A program made the translations under genes and the position numbers. Positions 1 through 8,653 of a DNA stretch of 64,000 nt are shown here, piece by piece. The notes beneath the pieces are model-generated. The model saw only the letters and a list, made by a program, of their open reading frames with translations, made no database searches and was not told the DNA's origin. Origin of the DNA: Streptococcus salivarius (GTDB lineage: Bacteria > Bacillota > Bacilli > Lactobacillales > Streptococcaceae); NCBI RefSeq assembly GCF_002094975.1, contig NZ_CP015283.1:372001-436000 (forward strand), read 5' to 3'. The first letter of the stretch is position 1. Every line of letters begins with the position of its first letter.

Positions 1-191
1 TGATTGCTAACTTTGCCTCTTTCATGTTGCTCGGTTTCAACGGTGTGCGTGACGCTGTAGATAATTTCACTTTGGCAAATATTCTACGTCAGTGGATAGT
101 CGTTTTCTTCGGTAACTGGATTGGTGGAGGTATTTTCATTGGTTTGGCATACTCTTGGCTCAATAAAACTAAAACACCTCACATTGATTAG
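1..191 (+). CDS. Formate/nitrite transporter family channel, C-terminal fragment
   Basis: The window opens inside this gene; reading from base 3 gives about 62 residues ending at a TAG at 189-191. The visible part holds the last membrane segment, and the glycine-rich GNWIGGGIFIGLAYSWL stretch is the kind of final helix found in FNT channels, pentameric membrane proteins that pass formate, nitrite or related small anions. The tail is short and polar (NKTKTPHID). The next gene starts 8 bases downstream, so the two may be co-transcribed. Family assignment rests on this tail only, so the substrate cannot be stated. Confidence 0.6.
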   Translation, partial: IANFASFMLLGFNGVRDAVDNFTLANILRQWIVVFFGNWIGGGIFIGLAYSWLNKTKTPHID

Positions 192-199
192 GAGACCAC

Positions 200-781
200 A
201 TGCGTCAAAAAACATTCATCAAACAAACCAGCCTAGCTATTCTACTGTATTTTATTTGCCTAGCCCTTGCAGTGACTATTGATTTAATCTTTTTCAAAGT
301 CAAAAATATGTATCATACGCCTGCTTTAGCGGCTATCTTTGCAGGCTGGGTCTACTTGGGGCTTATCAGAAAGACAAAACAATTTGGAGCAATTACCTGT
401 CTGGGTATCTTTATGTCCCTCTTCTTCTTTGCCTCTGGACACTTTGTTCTAGCCTTTCTTCCTAGCTTTCTAGCTGGCCTTGTCGCTGACTTTCTAGCTA
501 AGAAAGGGAACTATGAGAATAATAAACTTAATCTACTTTCCTATATGATCTTTTCCCTAGGAAACTTAGCACCCATTATCACCATGTGGCTTGCACCCAA
601 AGCCTATATCGCACAGCTCCTAGCCAAAGGGAAAACTCAAGATTATGTAAATCAAGTTATGGTTCCCTTTACAGCCAGTCATGCCTTAATCCTGATTGGA
701 GGAACGCTCATGGCTGCTCTCATTGGAGGCTACATTGCCCAAAATTGGCTAAAAAAAATAAATAGCCATCAGCCCTCCTAA
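200..781 (+). CDS. MptD/Trep_Strep-family putative ECF transporter S component
   Basis: This 193-residue integral membrane protein has five to six hydrophobic segments and matches in length and pattern the streptococcal MptD (Trep_Strep) family, thought to be substrate-binding S components of energy-coupling factor transporters. The central signature [18 protein letters not shown] followed by a basic loop and [12 protein letters not shown] is characteristic. No ECF ATPase or T component lies nearby, so it would use a shared module encoded elsewhere. An AGGAGA ribosome site sits just before the ATG. The transported substrate is not known from the sequence. Confidence 0.75.
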   Translation: MRQKTFIKQTSLAILLYFICLALAVTIDLIFFKVKNMYHTPALAAIFAGWVYLGLIRKTKQFGAITCLGIFMSLFFFASGHFVLAFLPSFLAGLVADFLAKKGNYENNKLNLLSYMIFSLGNLAPIITMWLAPKAYIAQLLAKGKTQDYVNQVMVPFTASHALILIGGTLMAALIGGYIAQNWLKKINSHQPS

Positions 782-791
782 CAGAGAGTAC

Positions 792-821
792 AAGACAAAC
801 ATGCTTTTCTTATGTTATAAT
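792..821 (+). promoter_or_regulatory. Promoter of gpsA-galU
   Basis: A perfect -10 (TATAAT, 816-821) is preceded 18 bases upstream by AAGACA as a -35. An in-frame ATG at 820 falls inside this -10, which argues that gpsA really starts at 877. Confidence 0.6.
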
Positions 822-876
822 GAGAAAGAATACAGTCTTTTTCTACTTTGTTAGAAAGGACCTAAAGGGAGACCTA

Positions 877-1902
877 ATGATGAAAAAACAAAAAATCGCT
901 GTCTTGGGCCCTGGTTCATGGGGAACTGCCCTTGCTCAGGTACTCAACGACAACGGACACGAGGTTCGTATTTGGGGAAATATCCCTGAACAAATTGATG
1001 AAATTAACGAGAAACACACCAATACCCGCTACTTCAAGGATGTGGTTTTGGATGAAAACATTAGAGCCTACAAGGAGCTGTCTGAAGCCCTAGATAGTGT
1101 CGACGCTGTTCTCTTTGTTGTTCCAACCAAGGTTACTCGCTTAGTTGCTAAGCAAGTTGCTGAACTTTTGGACCACGAAGTTGTTGTCATGCATGCTTCA
1201 AAAGGTTTGGAACCTGGAACACACGAACGTCTTTCAACAATCCTTGAAGAAGAGATTCCTAAGGAACTTCGTAGTGAGATTGTTGTCGTATCTGGTCCAA
1301 GCCACGCTGAAGAAACTATCGTTCGCGATATCACCCTGATTACAGCAGCATCTAAGGATCTTGAAGCGGCACGCTATGTCCAAGGTATTTTCAGTAATAG
1401 CTACTTCCGCCTCTACACCAATTCAGATGTGATTGGTGTTGAAACAGCTGGTGCTCTTAAAAACATTATTGCGGTAGGTGCTGGTGCCCTCCACGGTATG
1501 GGATATGGGGACAATGCCAAGGCAGCCGTTATTACTCGTGGACTTGCGGAAATTACTCGTCTTGGTGTGAAACTTGGAGCTGATCCTTTGACTTACAGCG
1601 GTCTATCTGGGGTTGGTGACCTTATTGTTACAGGAACTTCTATCCATTCACGTAACTGGCGTGCTGGGGATGCGCTCGGTCGTGGAGAAAAACTAGAAGA
1701 CATTGAACGTAACATGGGAATGGTTATCGAAGGTATTTCAACCACAAAGGTTGCCTACGAAATCGCCCAAGAACTCGGCGTCTACATGCCAATTACAACA
1801 GCAATCTACAAGTCTATCTATGAGGGTGCTGATATTAAGGAATCTATTCTCAATATGATGTCCAATGAATTGCGCTCTGAAAATGAATGGGATAAAAAAT
1901 AA
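877..1902 (+). CDS. gpsA: NAD(P)H-dependent glycerol-3-phosphate dehydrogenase
   Basis: GpsA reduces dihydroxyacetone phosphate to sn-glycerol 3-phosphate in the cytosol, the entry to membrane phospholipid synthesis. The N-terminal Rossmann motif [11 protein letters not shown] is at about residue 10. The C-terminal half carries the family signature around [15 protein letters not shown] and the catalytic-lysine region. The reading frame is open from 820, but ATG 877 is preferred: it follows AAAGGGAGA at good spacing, gives about 341 residues (usual size), and the earlier ATG lies in the promoter -10. galU follows after 16 bases, so the two form an operon. Confidence 0.95.
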   Translation: MMKKQKIAVLGPGSWGTALAQVLNDNGHEVRIWGNIPEQIDEINEKHTNTRYFKDVVLDENIRAYKELSEALDSVDAVLFVVPTKVTRLVAKQVAELLDHEVVVMHASKGLEPGTHERLSTILEEEIPKELRSEIVVVSGPSHAEETIVRDITLITAASKDLEAARYVQGIFSNSYFRLYTNSDVIGVETAGALKNIIAVGAGALHGMGYGDNAKAAVITRGLAEITRLGVKLGADPLTYSGLSGVGDLIVTGTSIHSRNWRAGDALGRGEKLEDIERNMGMVIEGISTTKVAYEIAQELGVYMPITTAIYKSIYEGADIKESILNMMSNELRSENEWDKK

Positions 1903-1918
1903 AATCTAAGGAGTTCTC

Positions 1919-2833
1919 ATGAAGAATCAAAAAGTTAGAAAAGCTATCATCCCCGCTGCAGGACTCGGAACACGCTTTTTACCAGCTACTAAAGCTTTGG
2001 CCAAAGAAATGTTGCCAATCGTTGACAAACCAACTATTCAATTTATCGTTGAAGAAGCCCTCAAATCAGGTATCGAAGATATCTTGGTGGTGACTGGTAA
2101 ATCAAAACGTTCTATCGAAGACCACTTTGATTCAAACTTCGAGTTAGAATATAACTTGGAACAAAAAGGTAAGACAGACCTGTTGAAATTGGTTAATGAC
2201 ACTACTGCTATTAACCTCCACTTTATCCGCCAAAGCCACCCACGTGGCCTTGGAGATGCTGTTCTTCAAGCTAAAGCATTTGTCGGGAATGAGCCATTTG
2301 TTGTTATGCTTGGTGATGACCTTATGGATATCACTAACGATAAAGCTGTACCATTGACTAAACAGCTCATTAACGATTATGAGGAAACACACGCATCAAC
2401 CATTGCAGTTATGCCTGTACCACACGAAGAAGTTTCTTCTTATGGTGTCATCGCCCCTCAAGGCGAAGGCGAAAATGGACGTTATAGCGTTGAAACTTTC
2501 GTTGAAAAACCAAATCCAGAGGATGCACCAAGTGATCTTGCTATCATCGGACGTTACCTTCTAACACCTGAAATTTTCGGTATTTTGGAAACTCAAGAAC
2601 CAGGTGCTGGAAACGAAGTCCAATTGACTGATGCTATCGATACGCTTAACAAGACACAACGCGTCTTTGCTCGCGAATTTACTGGAGACCGTTATGATGT
2701 CGGTGACAAATTCGGATTCATGAAAACGTCTATCGATTATGCGCTTAAACATCCTCAAATTAAAGATGACCTCAAGCAATACCTCATTGACTTGGGTCAC
2801 AAACTTGAAGGCAAACCAGCTAAAAAAGACTAA
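1919..2833 (+). CDS. galU: UTP-glucose-1-phosphate uridylyltransferase
   Basis: GalU makes UDP-glucose from UTP and glucose 1-phosphate, feeding exopolysaccharide, glycolipid and Leloir-pathway reactions. At 304 residues it has standard length. The nucleotidyltransferase signature [19 protein letters not shown] lies at residues 13-31, the metal/UDP region VMLGDD near 130, and the substrate loop VEKPNP near 195. AAGGAG stands 8 bases before the ATG. It is the second gene of the gpsA operon, a pairing kept in many streptococci, and ends at a strong hairpin. Confidence 0.97.
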   Translation: MKNQKVRKAIIPAAGLGTRFLPATKALAKEMLPIVDKPTIQFIVEEALKSGIEDILVVTGKSKRSIEDHFDSNFELEYNLEQKGKTDLLKLVNDTTAINLHFIRQSHPRGLGDAVLQAKAFVGNEPFVVMLGDDLMDITNDKAVPLTKQLINDYEETHASTIAVMPVPHEEVSSYGVIAPQGEGENGRYSVETFVEKPNPEDAPSDLAIIGRYLLTPEIFGILETQEPGAGNEVQLTDAIDTLNKTQRVFAREFTGDRYDVGDKFGFMKTSIDYALKHPQIKDDLKQYLIDLGHKLEGKPAKKD

Positions 2834-2836
2834 TAT

Positions 2837-2870
2837 AAAATCCATCGAACATGACATTCGATGGATTTTT
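2837..2870. terminator. Bidirectional terminator between galU and the rhomboid gene
   Basis: A 13-bp perfect stem (2837-2849 with 2857-2869) and 7-base loop are flanked by A and T tracts, so it can stop transcription from both converging genes. Confidence 0.85.
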
Positions 2871-2878
2871 CATATGAC

Positions 2879-3553
2879 TTAAAAATAAGTGAATCCTAGA
2901 AGAATCAGCAATAGTAAAATGTAGGTTAAAAGAGCTGTAAAACGCCAACCTTTACTAAATAAGCGACTTTCAACCTTGTTAGCCAAAAAGATAGCTGCAA
3001 GAGCACCTCCAACTAAACCACCAAGATGGCCTGTAATCCCAACACTAGGTGTAAACAGGTTGAAGATTAAGTTTATGACAATCAAAGCCAAGTAATTGCG
3101 ACCTAACTGATTAAGCAAAGGACTATGACTATAGTAGCCAAGAATCACAACAGCCGCAAAAAGTCCAAACAAGGATGTCGAAGCACCAGCTGCAATAACA
3201 TTAGGCGTAAAAAGTAAGGTAAAGGCATTTCCCATAACACCAGCTAACAAATAGAGCCCTAGAAAACGTAGAGTCCCAAAAATATGCTCAGCCATTTTCC
3301 CCATAAAGTAAAGGGCAAGCATATTAAATAGAAAATGCTCAACACCTATATGCACAAAAATCGGTGTTACAAGACGCCAGAGGTTCAGTGGGCTGTACTG
3401 AACAAAAGCACCGTACATAGCCCCCATCTTAAAGAGGCTCAAAGGTGAGGTCGCTTGAAAGCCGTTTAAAAGATATTGACAGATAAAAGTCAACGTCGTA
3501 AGCCCCAACAATAGATAGGTTGCTGGGTATTTCTTCCACTCATTTATTTGCAT
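2879..3553 (-). CDS. Rhomboid-family intramembrane serine protease
   Basis: Rhomboids cleave transmembrane substrates inside the lipid bilayer. This 224-residue protein has six to seven hydrophobic segments. The catalytic serine lies in GASTSLFG (about residue 125) and the partner histidine in GHLGGLVGG (about 178). The upstream helix carries the expected EHFLFNMLAL pattern. The start overlaps the end of the cyclo-ligase gene by 10 bases, a translationally coupled pairing that recurs in streptococci although no functional link is evident. Confidence 0.92.
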   Translation of the reverse strand: MQINEWKKYPATYLLLGLTTLTFICQYLLNGFQATSPLSLFKMGAMYGAFVQYSPLNLWRLVTPIFVHIGVEHFLFNMLALYFMGKMAEHIFGTLRFLGLYLLAGVMGNAFTLLFTPNVIAAGASTSLFGLFAAVVILGYYSHSPLLNQLGRNYLALIVINLIFNLFTPSVGITGHLGGLVGGALAAIFLANKVESRLFSKGWRFTALLTYILLLLILLGFTYF

Positions 3554-4071
3554 GTGACGACCTCCTTAACAGGAATATCATAGCTGTCTGGTTGAAAATC
3601 ATGTTTCTGGCAAGGATAAACCGTACTAACGGTCTCCCCTTCAAAGTCAGACAAAAAGCGGTCATAGTAACCTGCTCCGTAACCAATACGATAGCCTTCA
3701 TCATTGAAAACTACTCCTGGCACATGAATCAAATCAATCTCTGATTTATCCACAGCCAAATCAGACGCAGGTTCCATCAAGCCAAAAGAGGTTGCAACAA
3801 GATTATCTGGATCATAATCCACAAAAATCATTCGACCTTGTTTATATGTTTTAGGAATCAACAGTCGTTTACCATCCTTTAAAGCCTGATTGATTAAAAG
3901 ACTGGTATCATATTCATGAGGAAAAGACAAATAAGTCGCAATCACCTGGGCATCTTTATAAGCAGGTAAGGCAATCAATTGCTCCAAAAGATATTGATCT
4001 ATCTTAGCCTTAGTCTCAGGATCTTGTGAAGTTAACTGAGCCAAGACTGTTTTTCTAAGTTCATTTTTCAT
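3544..4071 (-). CDS. 5-formyltetrahydrofolate cyclo-ligase
   Basis: The enzyme converts 5-formyl-THF to 5,10-methenyl-THF using ATP, recycling a folate storage form. Length (175 aa) fits the family. The C-terminal signature GYRIGYGAGYYDRFL (around residues 128-142) forms the nucleotide/folate pocket, and the N-terminal KNELRK helix is typical. It lies upstream of, and overlaps, the rhomboid gene on the same strand, behind the terminator that closes dapL. Automated pipelines usually label it yqgN or fau. Confidence 0.93.
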   Translation of the reverse strand: MKNELRKTVLAQLTSQDPETKAKIDQYLLEQLIALPAYKDAQVIATYLSFPHEYDTSLLINQALKDGKRLLIPKTYKQGRMIFVDYDPDNLVATSFGLMEPASDLAVDKSEIDLIHVPGVVFNDEGYRIGYGAGYYDRFLSDFEGETVSTVYPCQKHDFQPDSYDIPVKEVVTCK

Positions 4072-4085
4072 AGGTTTATCATATC

Positions 4086-4120
4086 AAAAAAGCTACCAAA
4101 AGTCAGACTTGGTAGATTTT
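4086..4120 (-). terminator. Terminator downstream of dapL
   Basis: CTACCAA pairs with TTGGTAG (4093-4099 with 4109-4115); on the minus strand the stem is followed by a TTTTTT run. Confidence 0.75.
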
Positions 4121-4139
4121 TTAGCTGTATCAACTATGG

Positions 4140-5273
4140 TTAGGCTTCTGCCTTGTGTTTAAGGAATTTTCCAATTTCAGTCACTGCAAAAGCGAGGGCA
4201 TCTTCATTTGGACTCATCTTAGGATGGTGAAGTGCATATGGCGTGTCAATTCCCAACCAGAACATGACACCTGGAACCTTACTAAGCAAATAACCAAAAT
4301 CCTCTCCAGTCATAGCTGGTGGACAATCAATCAAGTTGACCTCTGGGCTAGCATCAAAGAAGCTCATTAACTCTTTAGCCAAGGCTGGATTATTTTCCAC
4401 AGGAAGATAACCACCTTGTTTCAACATGATATCCACTTCCATACCAAAGCTAGCTGCCACGCCTTCTGCAATCTGACGCACGCGCTTCTGGATAAGGAGA
4501 CTCATTTCCTGAGTAAGGGTACGAATAGTTCCATAAACCTCTGCAGTTTCAGCGATAACATTATTAGTAGTTCCTGCATGGAACGAACCAAAGGTAACTA
4601 CCCCACCCTGGATAGGGTCAACATTACGACTAACAATCGTTTGCACCTGAGTAATAAAGTAAGAAGCTGCTACAAGGGCATCATTGGCCTCATGTGGAAA
4701 GGCTGCATGTCCACCTTTCCCCTTGAAAGTAACGAGGACTTCACAAGTCCCAGCAAAAAGGGTGCTTGTGTTAGTCGCAATATCACCTACCTTGAAATCT
4801 GGACGGACGTGAAGGCCATAGAACTCATCTGGCAACCAATCTCCAAAGGCACCATCCTCATACATAAGCATACCACCAGCTTCATTTTCTTCAGCCGGCT
4901 GGAAGAGGAAGAGCATGTTATTTTTAGGCTGTACTTGAAGCATCTGATCCAAGAGACCAAGCGCTGTGGTCATGTGCATATCGTGTCCACAAGCATGCAT
5001 ACGACGTTCATGAGTAGACTTGAAGTCAAGACCTGTTTCCTCTACGATTGGAAGACCATCAATATCTGTACGCCAACCAATAGTCTTTTCAGGAGCATGC
5101 CCGTGAAGATAGACAAGAATCCCTGTACGCCAAGTACGTTTCTCCACAAAATCCTTACCTTCAGTCATTTCAGCAATACGCTCTAAGAGATAAGCCTGAG
5201 TTTTAAATTCTTCCAAACCAATTTCAGGAATTTGGTGAAGGTCTCGTCTGATTTTAATTAAATCAAGTGTCAT
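4140..5273 (-). CDS. dapL: N-acetyldiaminopimelate deacetylase (M20 peptidase family)
   Basis: This 377-residue M20D metallohydrolase removes the acetyl group from N-acetyl-L,L-diaminopimelate in the acetylase branch of lysine synthesis. The metal-binding motifs are visible: HACGHDMHM at about residue 92-100, the general-base pair in PAEENEAGG (about 126), and a late LHHPKM histidine near 350. The immediate upstream gene is dapH, the acetyltransferase of the same branch, which strongly supports this substrate over other amidohydrolase activities. A hairpin at 5314-5339 separates it from dapH. Confidence 0.92.
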   Translation of the reverse strand: MTLDLIKIRRDLHQIPEIGLEEFKTQAYLLERIAEMTEGKDFVEKRTWRTGILVYLHGHAPEKTIGWRTDIDGLPIVEETGLDFKSTHERRMHACGHDMHMTTALGLLDQMLQVQPKNNMLFLFQPAEENEAGGMLMYEDGAFGDWLPDEFYGLHVRPDFKVGDIATNTSTLFAGTCEVLVTFKGKGGHAAFPHEANDALVAASYFITQVQTIVSRNVDPIQGGVVTFGSFHAGTTNNVIAETAEVYGTIRTLTQEMSLLIQKRVRQIAEGVAASFGMEVDIMLKQGGYLPVENNPALAKELMSFFDASPEVNLIDCPPAMTGEDFGYLLSKVPGVMFWLGIDTPYALHHPKMSPNEDALAFAVTEIGKFLKHKAEA

Positions 5274-5313
5274 GTTTTTATCCTTTTTATTTGTCTTATT
5301 TTATAGAGAATCT

Positions 5314-5339
5314 AGAAATAGAGGCCTTACAGGCCTCTA
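5314..5339 (-). terminator. Hairpin after dapH
   Basis: A perfect 8-bp stem TAGAGGCC/GGCCTCTA with a 5-base loop lies 12 bases past the dapH stop. The following T run is short (TATTTC), so it may only partly terminate and let dapL be read as well. Confidence 0.6.
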
Positions 5340-5350
5340 CTATCAATATG

Positions 5351-6049
5351 TTACAAGTTACGCAAAGCATCTTCGAGTGCTGTTTTTTGTTGTGTTTTCT
5401 CATCAATTTCCTTGATGATACGAGCTGGAACACCAGCCACAACCACATTTTCAGGAACATCTTGAGTAACGATAGCTCCAGCAGCAACGACTGAACCGTT
5501 ACCAACTTGAACACCTTCAATAACAACAGCATTGGCACCAACAAGAACGTTGTCACCGATACGAACTGGGTCTGCTGAAGCTGGTTCAATCACTCCAGCA
5601 AGGACTGCACCCGCACCGATGTGGCTGTTTTTACCAACAGTAGCACGACCACCAAGGATAGCACCCATATCAATCATAGTACCAGCACCAATTTCAGCAC
5701 CGATATTGATTACAGCACCCATCATAACGACAGCATTGTCTTCGATAGTTACTTGGTCACGGATAATGGCACCTGGTTCGATACGTGCATTAAGGTGACG
5801 TTTATCAAGCAAGGGAACAGCTGAGTTACGACCATCTTGTTCCACAACATAGTCCTTGTTTTCAGTCAAGTTAGCAAGAAGTGGTTCAATATCTTTCCAG
5901 TCTCCGAAAAGAACGTTACCAAGTTTAGTGACAGAAGCTGGAACAGCAGTTGCCAATTCCCCTTCAAAAGTTACTTTAACATTCGTTTTCTTTTCAGCAT
6001 TACCGATAAAAGCGATAATTTCTTGTGCAGACATTTTTTGTGCAGTCAT
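5351..6049 (-). CDS. dapH: 2,3,4,5-tetrahydropyridine-2,6-dicarboxylate N-acetyltransferase
   Basis: DapH acetylates tetrahydrodipicolinate, the step before the aminotransferase and DapL in lysine synthesis. The 232-residue protein has an N-terminal alpha/beta domain and then a left-handed beta helix built from hexapeptide repeats such as IGAEIG, IGAGAV and [13 protein letters not shown] (about residues 90-205). The frame is open four codons further, but ATG 6049 follows GGAGAA at proper spacing and gives the usual length. A good promoter lies at 6081-6109. Confidence 0.95.
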   Translation of the reverse strand: MTAQKMSAQEIIAFIGNAEKKTNVKVTFEGELATAVPASVTKLGNVLFGDWKDIEPLLANLTENKDYVVEQDGRNSAVPLLDKRHLNARIEPGAIIRDQVTIEDNAVVMMGAVINIGAEIGAGTMIDMGAILGGRATVGKNSHIGAGAVLAGVIEPASADPVRIGDNVLVGANAVVIEGVQVGNGSVVAAGAIVTQDVPENVVVAGVPARIIKEIDEKTQQKTALEDALRNL

Positions 6050-6080
6050 GAGATTCTCCATTCACATAAAGTTAGGAATT

Positions 6081-6109
6081 ATTATACCAAAAATTCTGAT
6101 AATTGTCTT
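6081..6109 (-). promoter_or_regulatory. Promoter of dapH
   Basis: On the minus strand AAGACA (6104-6109), a 17-base spacer and TATAAT (6081-6086) precede dapH by about 30 bases. Confidence 0.65.
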
Positions 6110-6134
6110 TGCTTTTGCCAAATACAGTGTATTT

Positions 6135-6887
6135 TTATGTAAAATTGGTCTTTAGAGCCTCTATATCAGTAATCACTCGGTCTGGCTTGATTGGGGAATT
6201 CTCCAGTTCTCGACGGGAATAAGGGAAGGTATTGAGCAAGATACCATCGATCCCAACTGCTTCAGCCACAGCAATATCAGTCGTCAAGTCATTTCCAACC
6301 ATGACAGTCTCAGACGGGTTTAACCCATAATCATCCAAAACTTGCTTTAAAAATTCAGGTTGAGGCTTACAGATACCGGCATCCGAAGACAAGTAAATAG
6401 CATCAAAATAAGATCTTAACGCCATTAGGTCAATCTCAGCGTTAGTAAAGGCTGCTTGAGCATTAGACAAGAGATAAATCCGACAGCCCTGTTCTTTTAG
6501 AAAGGCTAGCACCTCCTTGGTATGGGGATAAGCCGTCACATGTTTGCGAGATAAGACGCGAAAGACCATTGCTATCAATTGTCCCCAATCTTCCGGCTGA
6601 TTAGAATTACTAGACTGAGGCCGAGCATCTACATAAAGCTGGTTAAAAATGTGGGCTAAATCAATTTCTGGATAAGCAACTCCTTTGAGCTCTATTAACT
6701 CCTTACGGGCCTGATCCACGTGCTTAGCATAAGCCTTTTTAAGAGCATCACCCTCATAAGCCGCTCCATAAGCCTGATATAGTTGGCCTAGTTTATCCCA
6801 TAACACAGGATCCTTCTCATCGGTTAGGATATCAACCAAGGTACCATAAAAATCAAAAATGTAGTTCTTATAGGCTCTGTTTTTCAT
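6135..6887 (-). CDS. HAD-superfamily hydrolase, YjjG type
   Basis: The 250-residue protein carries the HAD phosphatase motifs in order: FDFYGTLVD (motif I, residues 11-19), LLSNAQ (motif II, about 139), a lysine in CKPQPEF (about 173) and VGNDLTTDI (motif IV, about 198). A helical cap domain lies between motifs I and II, as in subfamily IA nucleotidases and phosphoglycolate-type phosphatases. The first motif has a Tyr in place of the commoner Asp at the third aspartate-region position (DFYGT), as in YjjG-like proteins. The substrate is unknown. Confidence 0.85.
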   Translation of the reverse strand: MKNRAYKNYIFDFYGTLVDILTDEKDPVLWDKLGQLYQAYGAAYEGDALKKAYAKHVDQARKELIELKGVAYPEIDLAHIFNQLYVDARPQSSNSNQPEDWGQLIAMVFRVLSRKHVTAYPHTKEVLAFLKEQGCRIYLLSNAQAAFTNAEIDLMALRSYFDAIYLSSDAGICKPQPEFLKQVLDDYGLNPSETVMVGNDLTTDIAVAEAVGIDGILLNTFPYSRRELENSPIKPDRVITDIEALKTNFT

Positions 6888-6981
6888 CGCTTTTTACCCA
6901 TTACTGAAACTTTCCTACTTATTGCTCTCATCATACACCTTTTAGGAAGACCAAACAAGCTAACTGAGACATTTTCCCATC

Positions 6982-7008
6982 AAAAAAATCCCAACGATTG
7001 TTAGGATT
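6982..7008 (-). terminator. Terminator of rlmA
   Basis: AATCCTAAC and GTTGGGATT pair across a 4-base loop and are followed by TTTTTTT on the minus strand. The stem overlaps the rlmA stop codon. Confidence 0.8.
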
Positions 7009-7840
7009 GCTTATCATCTCTAATACGGCCAATCAGCAGTTCTCCCGCAACGGTTAATTGCGTCACTGAAGTCAAGTCCAAAGTATCCTTATTGGCATGG
7101 AAAAAAAGAGGTGTCATCTCGGCAAATGTTTGAACATGCTCTGATGGCATAGACCAAGTCTTAGCAATCGTCACACGCTCCAAAAGGTCACAGGACTCTT
7201 GAAAATGTTCCAGAACATCCTGGTTCGAATAAGCCTGCGCCTCCGGTAACAATTGGCGAAACTCTTTAAGATGATCCTCATGAGGAATAACCTTAAAAAC
7301 CAAGCCATAATCAGACAAAAGTCGTCCAAATTCTTGATAATTAGCTGGTGAAAAAATATCTAAAATCACATCAATACTATGTTCACGTAAAGGCAATTGA
7401 GCCAAATCGCCAACAAACCAAGCTACGTTTTTCTGAGGATTTTGACGTGCCGCAAGAAGGATTGAATCCTTAGACAAGTCAAAGGCCATGAAATCCTTGT
7501 CAAACTCTTGAGCCAACTGACGGCTATAATAGCCTTCACCACAGGCAACATCTAGAACGTGCGAGTGTTTAGGAAGGTCACGCAAGTGCTCTGAAATCAC
7601 CTCCAGAATAGGATCGTAATAGCCTGCCGCAAGAATCTGACTCCTCTTTTCAAAAGAAGCCATATCATAGTGCTTATCTCCCTTGGTCTGTCTCAAAAAA
7701 TTAACAAAGCCCTGCTTGGCGATATTAAAGGTATGCCTATTCTGACAAACCAAGCTAGACAAATCCAAATGCATTGGCGCCTGACAGATAGGACAAGCAA
7801 AAAGACTCTCTTGATCTTTAAAAACACTAAATTTGGCCAT
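7001..7840 (-). CDS. rlmA: 23S rRNA (guanine-N1)-methyltransferase, RlmA family
   Basis: RlmA-family enzymes methylate N1 of a guanine in helix 35 of 23S rRNA (G748 in Gram-positives, the TlrB/RlmA-II type), near the macrolide exit tunnel. The 279-residue protein starts with a four-cysteine zinc ribbon (CPIC at 16-19, then CQNRH near 32-36). The SAM-binding site VLDVACGEGYYSRQLA follows at about 94, and a DIFSPANYQE catalytic-type loop near 157. It is expressed leftward just downstream of the SRP RNA gene. Confidence 0.88.
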   Translation of the reverse strand: MAKFSVFKDQESLFACPICQAPMHLDLSSLVCQNRHTFNIAKQGFVNFLRQTKGDKHYDMASFEKRSQILAAGYYDPILEVISEHLRDLPKHSHVLDVACGEGYYSRQLAQEFDKDFMAFDLSKDSILLAARQNPQKNVAWFVGDLAQLPLREHSIDVILDIFSPANYQEFGRLLSDYGLVFKVIPHEDHLKEFRQLLPEAQAYSNQDVLEHFQESCDLLERVTIAKTWSMPSEHVQTFAEMTPLFFHANKDTLDLTSVTQLTVAGELLIGRIRDDKQS

Positions 7841-7862
7841 AAATCCTCCTTAACACAAAAAA

Positions 7863-7936
7863 AGAGCACACACCTGAAATCGCTTAGGGCTGCTGGATTC
7901 CTCCCCTGACCCGCTTCACGCACAGATGTTGCTCCG
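7863..7936 (-). ncRNA. ffs: Signal recognition particle RNA, small bacterial type
   Basis: The minus strand contains the near-invariant domain IV core, reading GGGTCAGGGGAGGAA, then CCAGCAGCCC and TAAGCGA, which binds Ffh. The ends pair (GAGCAACATCTG with CAGGTGTGTGCTC) and a T7 run follows, so the transcript folds as one hairpin of about 75 nt, matching the streptococcal scRNA. It works with Ffh in co-translational membrane targeting. Ends are inferred from the promoter and the closing stem. Confidence 0.93.
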
Positions 7937-7942
7937 AAAAAT

Positions 7943-7970
7943 ATTATACCATAAATTGAAGTGATTGCAA
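7943..7970 (-). promoter_or_regulatory. Promoter of the SRP RNA gene
   Basis: TTGCAA (7965-7970), a 16-base spacer and a perfect TATAAT (7943-7948) place the start near 7936, exactly at the base of the SRP hairpin. Confidence 0.8.
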
Positions 7971-8070
7971 GTAGAGAACTTATGATAAGACTAGCTAGAC
8001 CTACCCCTATCAATCCCTATTATCTTCTTCTGTCAGTATAACCTTCGATAAAACATAAGACTTACCATGG

Positions 8071-8115
8071 TGACATTTATGTCACTACTTTTTTATTTCT
8101 CGACACCTTATAATA
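8071..8115 (+). promoter_or_regulatory. ComR box and promoter of the bacteriocin cassette
   Basis: GTGACAT and ATGTCAC form an inverted repeat with a 2-base centre (8071-8086), immediately followed by a T-rich tract (8090-8099) and a perfect TATAAT (8110-8115). This layout, palindrome GACAT-N2-ATGTC plus T tract plus -10, is what is known for ComR-XIP activated promoters such as comX and comS in the salivarius group. The palindrome sits just upstream of where a -35 would be, and no good -35 is present, as expected of an activator-dependent promoter. Confidence 0.85.
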
Positions 8116-8204
8116 AATCCATAGCTTGAGTAAAGCACCAAAAGCTAGTGACATGGCTGACTTTATTGAAAGGAGAAGTCATATTTAACATATCTCTTAA
8201 CTCG

Positions 8205-8237
8205 TGGTGAGAGGGTATGAGATTTAAAAACTCACCA
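8205..8237 (+). promoter_or_regulatory. Hairpin in the bacteriocin mRNA leader
   Basis: TGGTGAG (8205-8211) pairs with CTCACCA (8231-8237) over a 19-base loop, in a leader of roughly 140 nt. No T run follows; the ribosome site of the first peptide lies 10 bases downstream, so an effect on stability or translation is possible. Function is speculative. Confidence 0.35.
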
Positions 8238-8260
8238 AAAATAAAAAAAGGAGAATGACA

Positions 8261-8419
8261 ATGATTAACAAAGAAATGAAGGCAGCTGACCTAGCCTCAG
8301 TAACAGGAGGCGGATGGAAGACTAACCTTGCCATTGGAGGGCTCTGCCTAGCTTCAGGACCTATTGGAACTATGGTATGCCTTGGAGCCTACAATGGCTA
8401 CATGGACTCTGCGAGATAA
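8261..8419 (+). CDS. Double-glycine class II bacteriocin precursor, peptide A
   Basis: This 52-residue ORF starts at ATG after AAAAGGAGAA. Its 17-residue leader ends in ADLASVTGG, a double-glycine processing site cut by peptidase-containing ABC exporters. The predicted mature part is 35 residues, begins GWKTNLAIGG, is glycine rich with a GAYNG (GxxxG) motif, and holds two cysteines (mature positions 12 and 23) that could form a disulfide. It is followed after 19 bases by a second such precursor, suggesting a two-peptide (class IIb) pore former. I do not recognise a named bacteriocin. The ComR box upstream implies competence control. Confidence 0.8.
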   Translation: MINKEMKAADLASVTGGGWKTNLAIGGLCLASGPIGTMVCLGAYNGYMDSAR

Positions 8420-8438
8420 AAGAAAGGACATATGAACA

Positions 8439-8606
8439 ATGACTAAGACCATTAACAATCGTAAAAACATGACTACTCAAGAACTTGAAACTGTATCAGG
8501 TGGAGTGGTTCCTTGGGCCGCTATTTCTGTTGGCATTGCTGCTGCAAAACTGACTTATGACCTTAGCTATGCTGCAGGTAAGTCTTTCTATAACCTCACC
8601 CACTAA
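8439..8606 (+). CDS. Double-glycine class II bacteriocin precursor, peptide B
   Basis: The 55-residue ORF has a 22-residue leader ending TTQELETVSGG, a textbook double-glycine leader. The predicted mature peptide of 33 residues begins VVPWAAISVG, with a long small-residue amphipathic stretch (IAAAKLTYDLSYAAGKS) and AxxxA spacing suited to helix-helix packing. It lies between peptide A and a two-helix membrane protein, the usual order of a two-peptide bacteriocin operon. The ATG at 8439 follows AGAAAGGA. No exporter gene is in the window, so ComAB or BlpAB-like machinery elsewhere would have to process it. Confidence 0.78.
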   Translation: MTKTINNRKNMTTQELETVSGGVVPWAAISVGIAAAKLTYDLSYAAGKSFYNLTH

Positions 8607-8653
8607 CTAACAGAACTCGGCTGACATCTCAAAGATTTTGAGGATGATAACTC

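Noticed and set aside
4520..4527. TACGAATA (SigX box consensus) on the plus strand
   Set aside because: It lies inside dapL, antisense to it, with no plus-strand gene downstream; chance occurrence in coding sequence.
4416..5186. 256-codon plus-strand ORF opposite dapL
   Set aside because: It mirrors the well-supported dapL gene; composition and lack of motifs mark it as a shadow.
8168..8200. Possible leader peptide in the bacteriocin 5' region
   Set aside because: AAAGGAGA is present but no ATG, GTG or TTG follows at a usable distance, and the frames close quickly.
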